From: Pleurotus djamor
Lineage: Eukaryota; Basidiomycota; Agaricomycetes; Agaricales; Pleurotaceae
Direction: 5' to 3'
Assembly (NCBI GenBank): GCA_029747585.1
Contig: JAPEVF010000026.1
Coordinates: forward strand, 113,474 to 177,473
DNA length: 64,000 nucleotides
The notes beneath the pieces are model-generated. The model saw only the letters and a program-made list of their open reading frames with translations, was not told the DNA's origin and did no database searches. The translations under genes and the position numbers were made by a program. This document shows positions 36,085-46,171 of the stretch, one piece after another (within the stretch, counting starts at the first letter, position 1; the number at the start of each line of letters is the position of its first letter).

Positions 36085-37995
36085 ATGTACCCCGACATCG
36101 AGCCATACCAGACGGGCACCTTGAAGGTCTCCGACATCCATGACCTGTAGTTAGTAAAGCCGCAGAGGACATCTACCGTTAAATATCGAGACAAACGCGC
36201 GATTTTCTAGCTATGAAGTCAGTGGAAACAAAGACGGGAATCCAGGTATATCCATTACCCTTGATCTCTCCAATGTTAACCCGATGACACCCTGTAGTTG
36301 TATTCCTTCACGGTACAGTGACAAAAATCTCCGATCTCACGAGACCGACCTTCTGATCACTGGCTCAGGTGGACCAGGAGGAGGGACTGATGCGAAGGAT
36401 AGATCCTTCTTCAACCCCGCGAAATACAAGGTCCGTCATTAGTGGCTTGACTGGGACTGAACGTTGTTGAACCAAAGTGTAAACATATTAGATCGTCCTT
36501 TTCGACCAACGCGGCGCCGGAAAGTCTACACCGTGAGCCCTCTTGCATAGGCCAGCTCGTCTCTCATTAACGGTCGAAAAAATCAAGGACTGCTTGCTTG
36601 GAAGACAACACAACATGGGACTTGGTTAAAGACATCGAGAAGCTCCGCGAGCTACTGAAGATTGAGAAGTGGCATGTCTTCGGTGGGTCCTGGGTAAGGA
36701 AACTGTCTTGAATTAACTAGATAATATGACTGAACGGTAAACCCATACAGGGTTCTACACTTTCGCTCGCCTATGCCCAGGTAAGCATACCAAACTACCG
36801 CAAGGTCTCGCCTGTTGGTCTCTCATCACGAAGAGTAGGCGCATCCTGACCGTGTCAAGAGTCTTGTGCTCCGGTAAGAATCCATATTTCGGTAGAGGTA
36901 GAAATTAACTGACGATGACTACCACTTCTCGCAGAGGCATCTTCACTCTCAGGAAGAGGTGTGACAGAATTTGACCGTTTACCAATACACATACTCATAC
37001 TTGCTTAGCGAACTCAAATTCTTCTACCAAGATGGTGCTTCTCACCTCTTCCCCGAAGCATGGTGCGGACCCAAAATGACATCTTCATGTCCTACCTTCT
37101 TGACAACAGACTAGGGATGATTACATCGCTCCGATCCCAGAAGCTGAACGAAAGGACATGGTGCTTGCGTACCACGCTCAATTGAATGCCGCCGATGAGG
37201 AAACTCGCCTCATCGCTGCTAAGGCATGGTCGAAGTGGGAGTGCGTGCCTCCGTCTTTTCTAGTACATGCTTATCCTACTTATTACTTCATCGTCACAGG
37301 ATGATGACATCCAAGCTCTATGTCGACCCCTCTCGTGTGGCCCAGGCCGAGGACGATAAATTTGCAACGTTCGTCCCAGACATCCTTGCTCCATAGTCAT
37401 CACTCACCATGTCCCCATCCAGCGCGTTCGCCAAAATCGAGAACCACTTCTTTGTCAACGAAGTAAGCACACTATCATTCAACCGTCACTGGCCTTATGT
37501 CAATGAAATTGATCCGCTTGCACAGGGCTTCATGCGAGACGGACAACTCCTTGAGAAACAAGAGATCGACAAGATGTAAGTTCATCATCTGTGTTTCGTG
37601 TGTCACCGCTTCGTTCCTTATATGTATCCTAGCCGCCACATCCCCGCGACTATCGTTCAAGGACGATACGACGTTGTCTGCCCAGTGAGTTTATGATTGA
37701 ACTCCCACTATCCCCGACGCACTGAGTCGCCGTCTCGCGCTAGGCAACGACTGCCTACGCTCTGAAAAAGGTACGTCCATTAAACGATATGGTGCTTCTC
37801 AACGTGGTTGTCCACATGAGCACCGTTCTCTAGGTATGGCCTGAAATCACCCTCCACATCGTCCCCGATGCTGGACACTCTGCCCGTGAAACGGGAACTG
37901 CTAAGTTGCTCGTCGAGGTAATGACGACCCCATCCCTACATGATTTACAGAACTAACTCCACTTTCAGGCTACCGACAAGTTCGCAGACCTCTGA
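36085..37995 (+). CDS. pip: proline iminopeptidase (peptidase family S33)
   Basis: The enzyme removes N-terminal proline from peptides, using an alpha/beta-hydrolase fold. ATG 36085 starts MYPDIEPYQTGTLKVSDIHDL. Splicing then gives YEVSGNKDGNP, VVFLHGGPGGG (oxyanion hole), IVLFDQRGAGKS, WDLVKDIEKLRE, the nucleophile elbow FGGSWGSTLSLAYAQ, HPDRVKSLVLRGIFTLR, FFYQDGASHLFPEAWDDY, VQGRYDVVCP with the acid Asp, and PDAGHSA with the His. It stops at TGA 37993-37995. The gene is unusually intron-dense: at least a dozen introns cut about 310 codons, including exons of 15 and 24 bases. No signal peptide is seen, so it is cytosolic. Confidence 0.93.
36298..36312 (+). other. 15-base microexon of the proline iminopeptidase gene
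   Basis: The piece between CTGTAG and GTACAG supplies the residues Val-Val-Phe-Leu-His plus part of Gly, needed to complete the conserved HGGPG motif. Skipping it keeps the frame but removes five core residues. Confidence 0.7.
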
Positions 37996-38531
37996 GCCTT
38001 TCGGAACGGATGAATCTATTTTCCGGAATTTGGATCTCAAGCTTCCAATGAATAGCAATCTTACGAAACTCTATACGTTTAACCTAAACAACCATGAATG
38101 TTACAGCTTGTCGCAATTTCCCATGAAATAAATATTAGTATTTAAGCATGACGCAAACTACCAAGTACAGACGATTAAGGATTGACAGAACAGACGTCAC
38201 GAAGCGAGGGGGAGAGATGGACAAAGCGATGGTCTGGAACTAATGCATGCGAGTAAATGAGGAAATGATAAGGGCAAGAAAGTGTATGACCGAAGCATTA
38301 TCGACGTCTCCCGAGGGGCAGTCTGATTGTGTAGGCAAAGACGAGGGAAGGGGAAGGGGTACCAATGTAGTGAGTGTATGGGGGATATGCAGGGGGTAAC
38401 GGTGTGCTAACAATTAAAGTTACAAAGAAGGGAAAACGGGAATAAAAAGAGAATTAAGAGTTAATGATAAAAAGGAGAGAACTTGAAGGGGGTCATTAAG
38501 GTCATTACGATGGGTACATTCATTAGTAGTG
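37996..38531. other. intergenic region between two convergent 3' ends
   Basis: It holds the 3' untranslated regions of proline iminopeptidase (plus) and the SUN gene (minus). The plus frame 37940-38131 is a read-through shadow. A purine-rich stretch runs from about 38180 to 38480 on the plus strand. No gene or repeat is supported. Confidence 0.45.
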
Positions 38532-41444
38532 TTATGATGGTGGTGGCGAAGGCGGGGGCGATGGTATTGATTCATCGCCGTACAATGGGGGAGGTGCGAA
38601 GGCTCGCTGTCCATGGACACGCATCCGGTAGAGACATGTGTAATCATCCATACCCCAATTATTCTTGACGAAGAGAACAACAACACCAAAGTCAATCCCC
38701 AAATCCTGGATTTCAGGGAGGACAGGGAACGATTGGATGTGATTGGGAGCGTGAACGTCATATGAGAAAGTCGACAATCGGACGAANGGGGGGATTATGT
38801 GGGAGTTTGGAAGGATACTGCTCAGGTTCCAAAGCTTGTCCTTCTGCTTCCTTCTGCTGTCGACGCTCCTCTCTCCAGGCAGCGAATCGTTTGAGATTGT
38901 CGAAACCCTCTACGAGACCCCAGACTTCCATCTCTCGGGGCGCGCTCCGGAGATCGTACGCAACGTCTTGGGGAACGTGCTCGACAACAAACTCTTCAAT
39001 GACAACGGGCCCATTCAGAGCAACACCAAGGGACCCTTCCGTACCAGCGAAAGGCCAACAATGGCCATTGTGAATTTCCGGGTGGAGGGCGGTGACAGGT
39101 GGACGGCCAACAGCGTACCCAGAGCCGGTAAATAAGCCGTAGATAGAACCACGGAGTGTCGATGGTTTGATTTCGTATGTGTCCGAGGTAAACGAAGGGA
39201 GAACACGAGCACCAGCGGAATACATGGCGTAATCAGGTTTGCCGAGGATATCTTTGGCAAAGTAGCCAATGACGATGGAACTGACAAGTTCAGAAAGGAG
39301 CGAAGACACGTCTTGACCGTCAGCGGTTTTGATCGTAAGGGAAGAGCCTGTCTTCGAGATAGGGAGCTTGCTCCACCACGGTTTGCTCCCATCCTGGGGC
39401 GACTTAGCCTGTTCAAGCGAGTCCTTGACGTTGCCTTCAACGGAGGACAGACGTTCTTCGAAAGTTCGTATTTGAGTGTAAACCTCCTCAGACATTCGCT
39501 GGTGATCTCCTTGATGTTTACCGAGGCTCTCGAGCTTGTCAACGATGTCGGCCATACCGCGCAGTCTGTCTCCAAGCGAGGCCACGTCCTTCCGGATAGC
39601 AGCCACTTCTCCAGCGTTAGCGCTCGGCCCAGTACCTTTGTTCGCCCGGTCGTTCTCGACGCGACCTTCCAACGTGGAAAGTTGTCCACCAAGGGAGCCC
39701 AATTGCCTACCCAGCTTGCTGAGATCACCGCCTAAGCTGCCTATTTGAACGCTCAAAGTCCCGACACTGCTGTCCACAGTTCCCAAGCGTCCATCCAACG
39801 TGCCAATTTGACTCTTGAGCTTGCCGAGATCAGAAGAAACTCGCCCAATGTCCCCTGAGAAACTCCTGATGTTTCCGCTGAACTCGTCGCGTGAGCGGAT
39901 GCCATCATTCCGAAGTTGGTCTTGCGACGCAGAGAGTTTGACATAGGCAGCTTCGATGGCCTGTAGACGAGCGGAGATTTCGGCGAAGTCGGCCGGGGGA
40001 GCAACTGGAGGTACCAAGGTTCTGTTCGGTGTGTTCCAGACGGGGAGATAAGGGTGAATGGATGTCGGCAATAACGCGAAGTACCATGCCAGACATAGAA
40101 CAAGTCCGATGGATAGGTATCTCTGGGGACCACTATGCGAAAATGGCATAATGGTCCTCAAGACTAGCCCCGTTAGCTTGCCGGAAAAGTAAAAGAAGCC
40201 GATGACTATAGAGGCCAGCCGATTCACGAGTCCTCCAAGGAAAGCACCAATTGAGAAAGATTTGGCTGCTGGTCGCGGGGTCGCCGAGCGGGATCGACGC
40301 GACGAGTCGGAAAGCACATGAGGGGAAAGAAGTTCCGATTCTTTGGAGGATTGACCTATTTCCAAGTCTTCATCGCCCTCTGGAATAGATGTGAGGCCCT
40401 GCTCAGCAAAGTCCATCGAATCTTCATCTACCAACGCCTGCGGTGGTACAGAAGAACGACGGATGGAGTTGGATTGCGACTTAACATGGTTGAGTACGGG
40501 TTAGTAGAAAGACATGTTAAGCGACTCACATTGTGTTCTTCCGCGTCGTCACCCGCACTATCTTCGTCACCCTCTACATCACCCTTGCCTCCCTTTGACC
40601 GCCTCCGTTTCTTCTTATCATACTGGGCCACAGGTAGACTGGTCAATGGTCCTCCATTTGGCCCTCCCTTCTTACTCTTCCGCCTCCTCCTACGCCCGTC
40701 ATCACCATCATAGTCTGAGTCTGATTGTTCCAAGTCCGATTGACTGGGCTTGTACGCCTTGTTGTCGACAGACATGGTCTTCCGTCTGTGTGCTAGTGGT
40801 TTTCGGGTGGCAGTGGAGGTGGTGGGTTGCGAGGCTTCATATTGGGCCTCCTCCTGCTCGTAAGAGTAGCTAGTGTTCTCTGGTTGTCCGTTGGGGGTGG
40901 TTGTGGTTTCAGCGTCCGTGCCGCGTGCTCGCATGACGAACGAGACTGATTTGTTGTAGAGGCCATTGACAGCTTCGACGAGAGGGCTTTTCCCTCGTTG
41001 ATAGGATCGGTTCTCGAGACGAGTCTGGTCATCGTCTTGTTCCGAATCTGGCGCGACATTGGAGTTGACGGAACCAGACTTGGATAGTGGTTTGGTTGTT
41101 CGCTGTGGCCCAAAAGTTCGTCGAGGGGGAGGCGCCAGACGGCGTGAACCAGTGTTTTGCGTCTCCTTCTCGTACTCGACGCTGGTGCTTCGTGGGATGT
41201 TTCTATATGACGCAGATGCGCCTGACGCCCAGGAGTCGTTTGGATTCATGGATTCGCTCTGCAAAACTGCCTGAGTAAAGGCTGCCGCGACGTTTACGGT
41301 GGTATCCTTGAACTTTTCTGGGCTGCGAGGTGGTGAGGTGATGATCTTCGGTGCGCTGCGGTGTGGATGGATAGTGTTTTTTCCGAGAAAGGTGCTGTGA
41401 TCTAATCTTCTTCCTTGGCCTAGAGGTGTTGAGGAAAAGGACAT
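38532..41444 (-). CDS. SAD1: SUN-domain protein of the inner nuclear membrane
   Basis: SUN proteins link the nucleus to the cytoskeleton and spindle pole body through KASH partners. Exon 1 from ATG 41444 is a basic, disordered nucleoplasmic part with Lys/Arg clusters (RRRRRKSKKG). A short intron (about 40495-40545) joins EEHN to SQSNSIRRSSV. Then come two hydrophobic stretches (LGGLVNRLASIVIGFFYF and LSIGLVLCLAWYFALLPTS), a coiled-coil lumenal part with heptad-like repeats (IGSLGGDLSKLGRQLGSLGG), and the SUN domain: DYAMYSAGARVLPSFTSDTY, GHCWPFAGTEGSLGVAL, FVVEHVP, APREMEVWG. At 38787 an N stands beside a G run. The frame that continues the SUN domain (PEIQDLGIDFGVVV, YTCLYRMRVHG) is a different one, ending at TAA 38532, so a one-base assembly indel is the simplest reading. 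Confidence 0.92.
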
Positions 41445-41634
41445 TTGTTCATGAGAGTAAGAAGACAAGAAGTGTTGCGAGGTCAAAACCACGATCCACA
41501 CACCTTGCAACACGCGCCTTGCTGTTGTCACGTGTTTGTGGATCAACGCTTTGAATACAAACACACATCAACAACGCGAATGGACCAGGGCCTCCTCCTC
41601 GCGACCTACTCTCGCTTACACCGTAAGTTTGACC
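41445..41634. promoter_or_regulatory. shared divergent promoter, SUN gene / RMI1
   Basis: 190 bases lie between ATG 41444 (minus) and ATG 41635 (plus). Upstream plus-strand frames lack a start codon that would extend RMI1. Confidence 0.5.
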
Positions 41635-42424
41635 ATGGCTGGGACTGAACTTCCCGTCCAACTTACAGATTGGCTTTCCCAGAACTTTCCGCGTCCCCGA
41701 ATTGACCCAGTATTGACCCATTCTTGCCAAATGGAAGCACCGTGCTCACTGCTTTCTTCAAGGCTTGGGTCCAGGAATGCTACGCCTGGTTGACGGGACC
41801 TGACGAAGGGCCCAAACACTCCACGGTCCAATCTATTATCGACGGCGTCAGAGATCAGCTGCTTTTTTCTGCTCTAGCAGACTCGACTTTGCCAAACACA
41901 GGGCTCCCGTCCAACTTGGCGACGTTGAATGGTGCTCGCCTTCCTGGGTCGCCGATCCTGGTCGAGGTGGTGCAGATAGAAGAGATTGGACATAGCGCTT
42001 TGAGCTTGCAGAAGACTATGGAGATGAGGGAAGACCGCAAGGCCGCTGGGGAAACGGAGGAAGGCGATCCTCTGGAGGAGGATGGGATAGGGGAGGTTGG
42101 TGGGAGGATACCAAAGTATCAGCGATCCATGCTCAAGCTGCACCTATCAGACGGCTGCACGACCGTCCCCGCGATCGAATACCGACGTCTCCCAGAGCTC
42201 GAACTCGGCGTCACGAAACTTGGATTCAAGGTCGGTTTTATCGCCCCTTCAGTCCCCCTATTTCATTGTCGTTGCAGATGCAGTTGAAAGGTGCTCTTGT
42301 CCGCGGCGGCGTTGTATTCCTCGAACCGAACTCGGTTACGCTGCTTGGTTACCATAATACGGACCTGGATGACGATGTGCAAAGGGATGTGCTGGCAAGG
42401 AGTTTGCGGTTTAGATTGGGGTAG
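41635..42424 (+). CDS. RMI1: RecQ-mediated genome instability protein 1 (RMI1)
   Basis: RMI1 binds Top3 and RecQ helicase (Sgs1/BLM) and helps dissolve double Holliday junctions. ATG 41635 starts MAGTELPVQLTDWLSQNFPRPRIDP. A first intron (GTATTG...TTCAAG) joins to AWVQECYAWL, giving the N-terminal helical module. The OB fold follows: ILVEVVQIEEIGHSALSLQ, an acidic insert, YQRSMLKLHLSDGCTTVPAIEYRRLPEL, GVTKLGFK, then after a second intron MQLKGALVRGGVVFLEPNSVTLLG. It stops TAG 42422-42424 after LRFRLG. At roughly 230 residues it is the short fungal form, without the C-terminal OB domain of animal RMI1. Confidence rests on the order and spacing of these segments. Confidence 0.85.
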
Positions 42425-42619
42425 GGATATTCAAATTCTCGTTTATCGGTCAGCGCTAACGACTTGCTTTATACTCCCTGCACGGCCTCCATGATCTAAT
42501 CATTCCATATGTTCCTTTGTCCCCTTGCCACTCGTGGTGGTCCTTTATAACCGTCCAGTCAACTTGAACTGGAAGAACCACAACCGCCACCTCGACCACA
42601 ACCACAACCGCAGCCAGAC

Positions 42620-43570
42620 ATGGCCCCTCCGACTCGACCTACTGTTCCACTCCCTGCGCGAGCCAGTCTAGGTGGCTCTCCACCGGTACCCGTGAACCCT
42701 CGACCTGCTCTCAGAGACGTAACTACTGAAGCACGACCTGGCCGCATTGACTCTTTCAACGACGACGACGACTTGCCGCATCGCCGAAAAGTTCCACAAA
42801 GGCCCCCTCAAAGCACTGCATCAAATAGCTCTATATTCCCTAGCACACGACCTTCGCAAGATACACTGGTACAACAATTATCACCGTCTCGACGTGCAAG
42901 TGCAAGGTCAACACCCGCGACAGAGTCCACATCGAGTTACTTTACTTCTTCGGCTAGTTCCTCCGCCACTCGTGTCAATAGTGATAGCCAGGCGGTCCAG
43001 GATGCTCTACGTCTCAGCCCTCGTCAATCTATCTCGTCTGCCTTTGATGATCCTCAGGACCGCGTCTCTGCTCTTGATATTTGGAGTGCCAGTCTTCGCA
43101 CGCGAGGTGGCCGTCAAGGTTTGTCTCTTGCTTCTAGCNTTTTAGCTCATATACGGAGTGATTAACTTATGTATTGGGGTGTAGCTGATGAGCCTGCTGA
43201 AGACCGGGCCGATATGAGCTCAGACTTTGGGGATGCGAGTATCGACGATGGATTCCTTGAAGCTCTCGATGAGGCAGAGCGTCAAGCTAGTCAAGTCGCT
43301 ACCAACGCACCTCCTGCGCGTGCCAACGTCAGTTTATTTCTTCTCTCTCCAAACGGAACAATGAAACTCATATAGTAATGTTTATAGCCACCCCCGGAAG
43401 TCATATCTCTCGACGACTCTGACTCGGATGAGTTTGACGACAAAGAGAATGTCCCTGTGGCTACGAGACAGGTTCGCCGCCGCGTTCTAGGTGATCGACC
43501 GCCTGCTTCGCAGCGTAGCACTACGAACGCGGCAAACCTGGGTGTTTTGGAGATCAGTGATTCCGACTAA
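42620..43570 (+). CDS. disordered protein with two SUMO-interaction motifs and APC/C-type degrons
   Basis: Splicing two introns (after GRQ and after ARAN) gives a 274-residue, Ser/Pro/Arg-rich, mostly disordered protein from ATG 42620 to TAA 43568-43570. No fold is recognised. Short motifs stand out: RPALRDVTT (residues 28-36, RxxL destruction-box form), VISLDDSDSDEF (219-230, a SUMO-interaction motif with acidic/phospho flank), DKENVP (232-237, a KEN box), and a second such motif, VLEISDSD, forming the C-terminal end (267-274). Several SP sites could be CDK targets. The set suggests a nuclear, cell-cycle-controlled protein that binds SUMO. This is inference from motifs only. The first intron contains an N at 43139. 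RMI1, a repair factor, lies directly upstream on the same strand. Confidence 0.7.
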
Positions 43571-43755
43571 TACTTCCTTCTCGGTGGACTTGTATATAGC
43601 TTTTCCCCGTTGCTTCCAATGCTCACATACACGGTTAATAGTCATCATATCATTGTACAACTGTCCGATCGCAAAGCTATCCATATCTACGTGTGTATAA
43701 TTCATACGAGTCGAAGGGAAAGGGAGGTGAAGTGAAAAGGTGAGGTGAGGTGTAA

Positions 43756-44774
43756 TCAACCGAGAAGGGCGACTTTGGTCTTTTTCTTCTTCTTTGAGTT
43801 GTTGGAGAAGCTACGCCAACTATCGACACGCTGTTCTCTTGTATCTACATAGATGTGAAATTGTTGGTCAACTTTTTAAAGAGATAAAACAAGAGACTGA
43901 AGTCGTACCTTCCCAGACCTTGTCGTCTTCTGCCTTTCGTTTCTTAGCAGCAACTTCGTCATCTTTCTTCTTGGCTTCAAGACCTTCGTTTGCGAGGTTC
44001 ATCTTGATCGCTCTGAAAACATATCAAATTAAGAATGACACCGCTAGAGCAAGATGGGACGTATGCGTACTTCCGTCGCCTGACTTCTTCCTCTATTAAC
44101 ATATCCTTCGCTTGCTGCTTCAGTCGAGCCTTGTATGGTGGTTTCAGCGCGAGAACACGAGGGTCGTTGAGCGGGGTTGACGCAGGGAGTTCTACGGATT
44201 TCAGGACGAGGATACGGGCTTGGTTTAATACAGCATCGAGCTCTTCACGTTTGGCTTTGTCTGCCAGCTCGGATTCCGCCTATGATAGAGTGATAGAGTT
44301 AGAATCAATCTCGACCAGTCTCGCGTGGAGGAACGTACTTTCTTGAGCAAGTCGAAGGCCTCTGGGGCCCGTTCGTGGGGACACTTATCTGGATGGATGA
44401 CTAGCGTTCGGGAAATGCAGGGGTCGCGTTCGCAAGTGAGTACAACAAGAAATTGCGAGATAGCCTGACCATACATAATGACAATTGTCTGTATTTCTTC
44501 TTTATTTCTTCTGCTGTTGCTGTCTCATCCAAGTCTAGCATTTCGTATGGACTAATAGTGTACGAGATAATCAACCCGATTTATCAGCGTGAAAAAATCA
44601 AAATAGAGAGGAAAAAGCTGATGCGTACTTGAGCTTGAAAGCTTTCAGGATTCGCTCGACTTCGACTTCGCGTTGGAAGGCTGAAGCTTCTCTGCTGAGG
44701 AGTTTCTCGATTTCAGCGAGGTCACCGCCATCCTTTGCTGGTGCTTTGGAGGAAGAGGCTTGGGAACTGGACAT
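43756..44774 (-). CDS. SPF31: DnaJ-domain protein of the SPF31/DNAJC8 type
   Basis: SPF31/DNAJC8 is a J-domain protein found with spliceosomes. From ATG 44774 the protein reads MSSSQASSSKAPAKDGGDL, a helical lead (EVERILKAFKL-NPYEMLDL), a J domain with the His-Pro-Asp triad (LCIHPDKCPHERAPEAFDLLKKA), then a long charged helix with LNQARILV, PPYKARLKQQAKDMLIEEEVRRRK, and a Lys-rich end (SNNSKKKKKTKVALLG). This layout of lead helix, J domain and basic coiled tail is characteristic of DNAJC8. It stops TGA 43756. Five or so introns of about 55-70 bases are visible. It is divergent from COX11 with 144 bases between the start codons. Confidence 0.85.
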
Positions 44775-44918
44775 GGCTGAGCAGGTGGATTGTCGTAAGG
44801 GTTGCTTCAAGCGTTGGCGCTGGAAGCTGGAAGGCTTGATGTTGACCCAGACGAGCGCTTGGCTGTCCAATATCTTCCGTCTTGTCGCCGCGACGCGTTC
44901 GGCTCGGTGCAGCTGAAC
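44775..44918. promoter_or_regulatory. shared divergent promoter, SPF31 / COX11
   Basis: Only 144 bases separate the ATG of SPF31 (44774, minus) from the ATG of the first COX11 exon (44919, plus). Confidence 0.55.
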
Positions 44919-46005
44919 ATGTCTTTCTTTACGCCATTCCGATGTGCTAGACAACAATTGGTTTGATAGCTGGTTACTCTGTGCTTATACGTGAACTTAT
45001 ACACGTTCTATAGGGATCAGTGTTCGGTCACTCTACACCGACACAACAATGGAATACTCTCCGTTGTCGTTCAACGATATTTAATCCTACTTCACCAGCC
45101 AATGGGTCGCGATTCTTTTTTACTACCAAAAATGCCGCACAGAAACCTCGTATGACGAGGGAGGAAATGTACAAAGCCAAGAACCGAACCTTGCTAATGT
45201 ACTCCTCTGCCGTGGTACGCATCATATTCCGTTTTAACACGAGTTTTCCCTACATTAATGATCAGATTATCACAGCAGTAGGTGTGACGTATGCTGCTGT
45301 CCCATTGTACAGAATGTTCTGTGCGGCGACTGGTTTTGCGGGCACTCCGAAAGTTGGAACGGGCAGGTTCGAGTCCGCACGGCTTGTTCCTGTGGATGAT
45401 GCAAGACGGATCAAAGTCCATTTTAACGCGGACAAGTCTGGGGCTCTGCCATGGACATTCACACCGCAGCAGAAATTCGTGAGCGTACTTCCGGGGGAGT
45501 CCAGTCTCGCGTTCTACACTGCTCAGAACAACAGCTCAGAAGATATTATCGGTATTGCCACTTACAATGTAACACCTGATCGCGTAGGTCTCGTCTTCAT
45601 CCACATAGACGCGTCTTTTGAAGAACGGCTTACTTTAGGTTGCCCCCTACTTCTCCAAAGTAGAATGCTTTTGCTTTGAGGAACAGAAACTACTAGCTGG
45701 CGAGGAAGTTGACATGCCCCTCCTTTTCTTCATTGACAAGGACATCCTTGATGACCCTTCGTGTCGAAACGTAGATGATGTCGTCCTGTCATATACATTC
45801 TTCCGGTAGGACCTTATCTCCTTTTCTTGTTGTTCCGTTGATGATTTACGTCGTGTGTAGTGCTCGCCGCAATCGACAAGGACATTTAGAGCCTGATGCT
45901 CCTGATGCAGTGGTTCAGCAATCCCTGGGCTTTGACAAGTACGAACACAGTCCCAAGGCTGAGGACCGTCGTGAGATAGAGAGTAATTCTGTAGCACCAA
46001 AGTAA
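44919..46005 (+). CDS. COX11: cytochrome c oxidase assembly protein COX11 (CtaG)
   Basis: COX11 delivers copper to the CuB site of Cox1 in the mitochondrial inner membrane. The large open frame starts at a GTG without an ATG. Upstream, ATG 44919 opens a 42-base exon (MSFFTPFRCARQQL, a basic presequence) that joins over an intron at 44961-45013 to GSVFGHSTPTQQ, in frame. Then come NRTLLMYSSAVV-ITAVGVTYAAVPLYRMFCAATGFAGTP (membrane anchor), MPWTF-like [50 protein letters not shown] with the copper-binding CFCF, AGEEVDMPLLFFID, and LSYTFFRA. It stops TAA 46003-46005. The tail beyond the family core is acidic. Confidence 0.93.
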
Positions 46006-46171
46006 CTCGAGTATTTCTCTCTTAAATCCATAAATTCGACAATGAAGTTTGCTTCTGTGATGTGTCTTGGCGTAAGCGCCAACCAAGCGCCAACATTCCT
46101 TGGGCAGCTTCAAAGTTGTTCCTCACAACCCATCATGAGGAAGACCCACGTCTAAAATTGCTCTCGGAAAT

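Noticed and set aside
38760..38800. Programmed frameshift in the SUN gene
   Set aside because: An N beside a homopolymer is present; assembly error is far simpler.
39015..39728. 237-codon minus frame inside the SUN gene
   Set aside because: Shifted-frame shadow of the coiled-coil and SUN region, Ser/Arg/Leu-rich as such shadows are.
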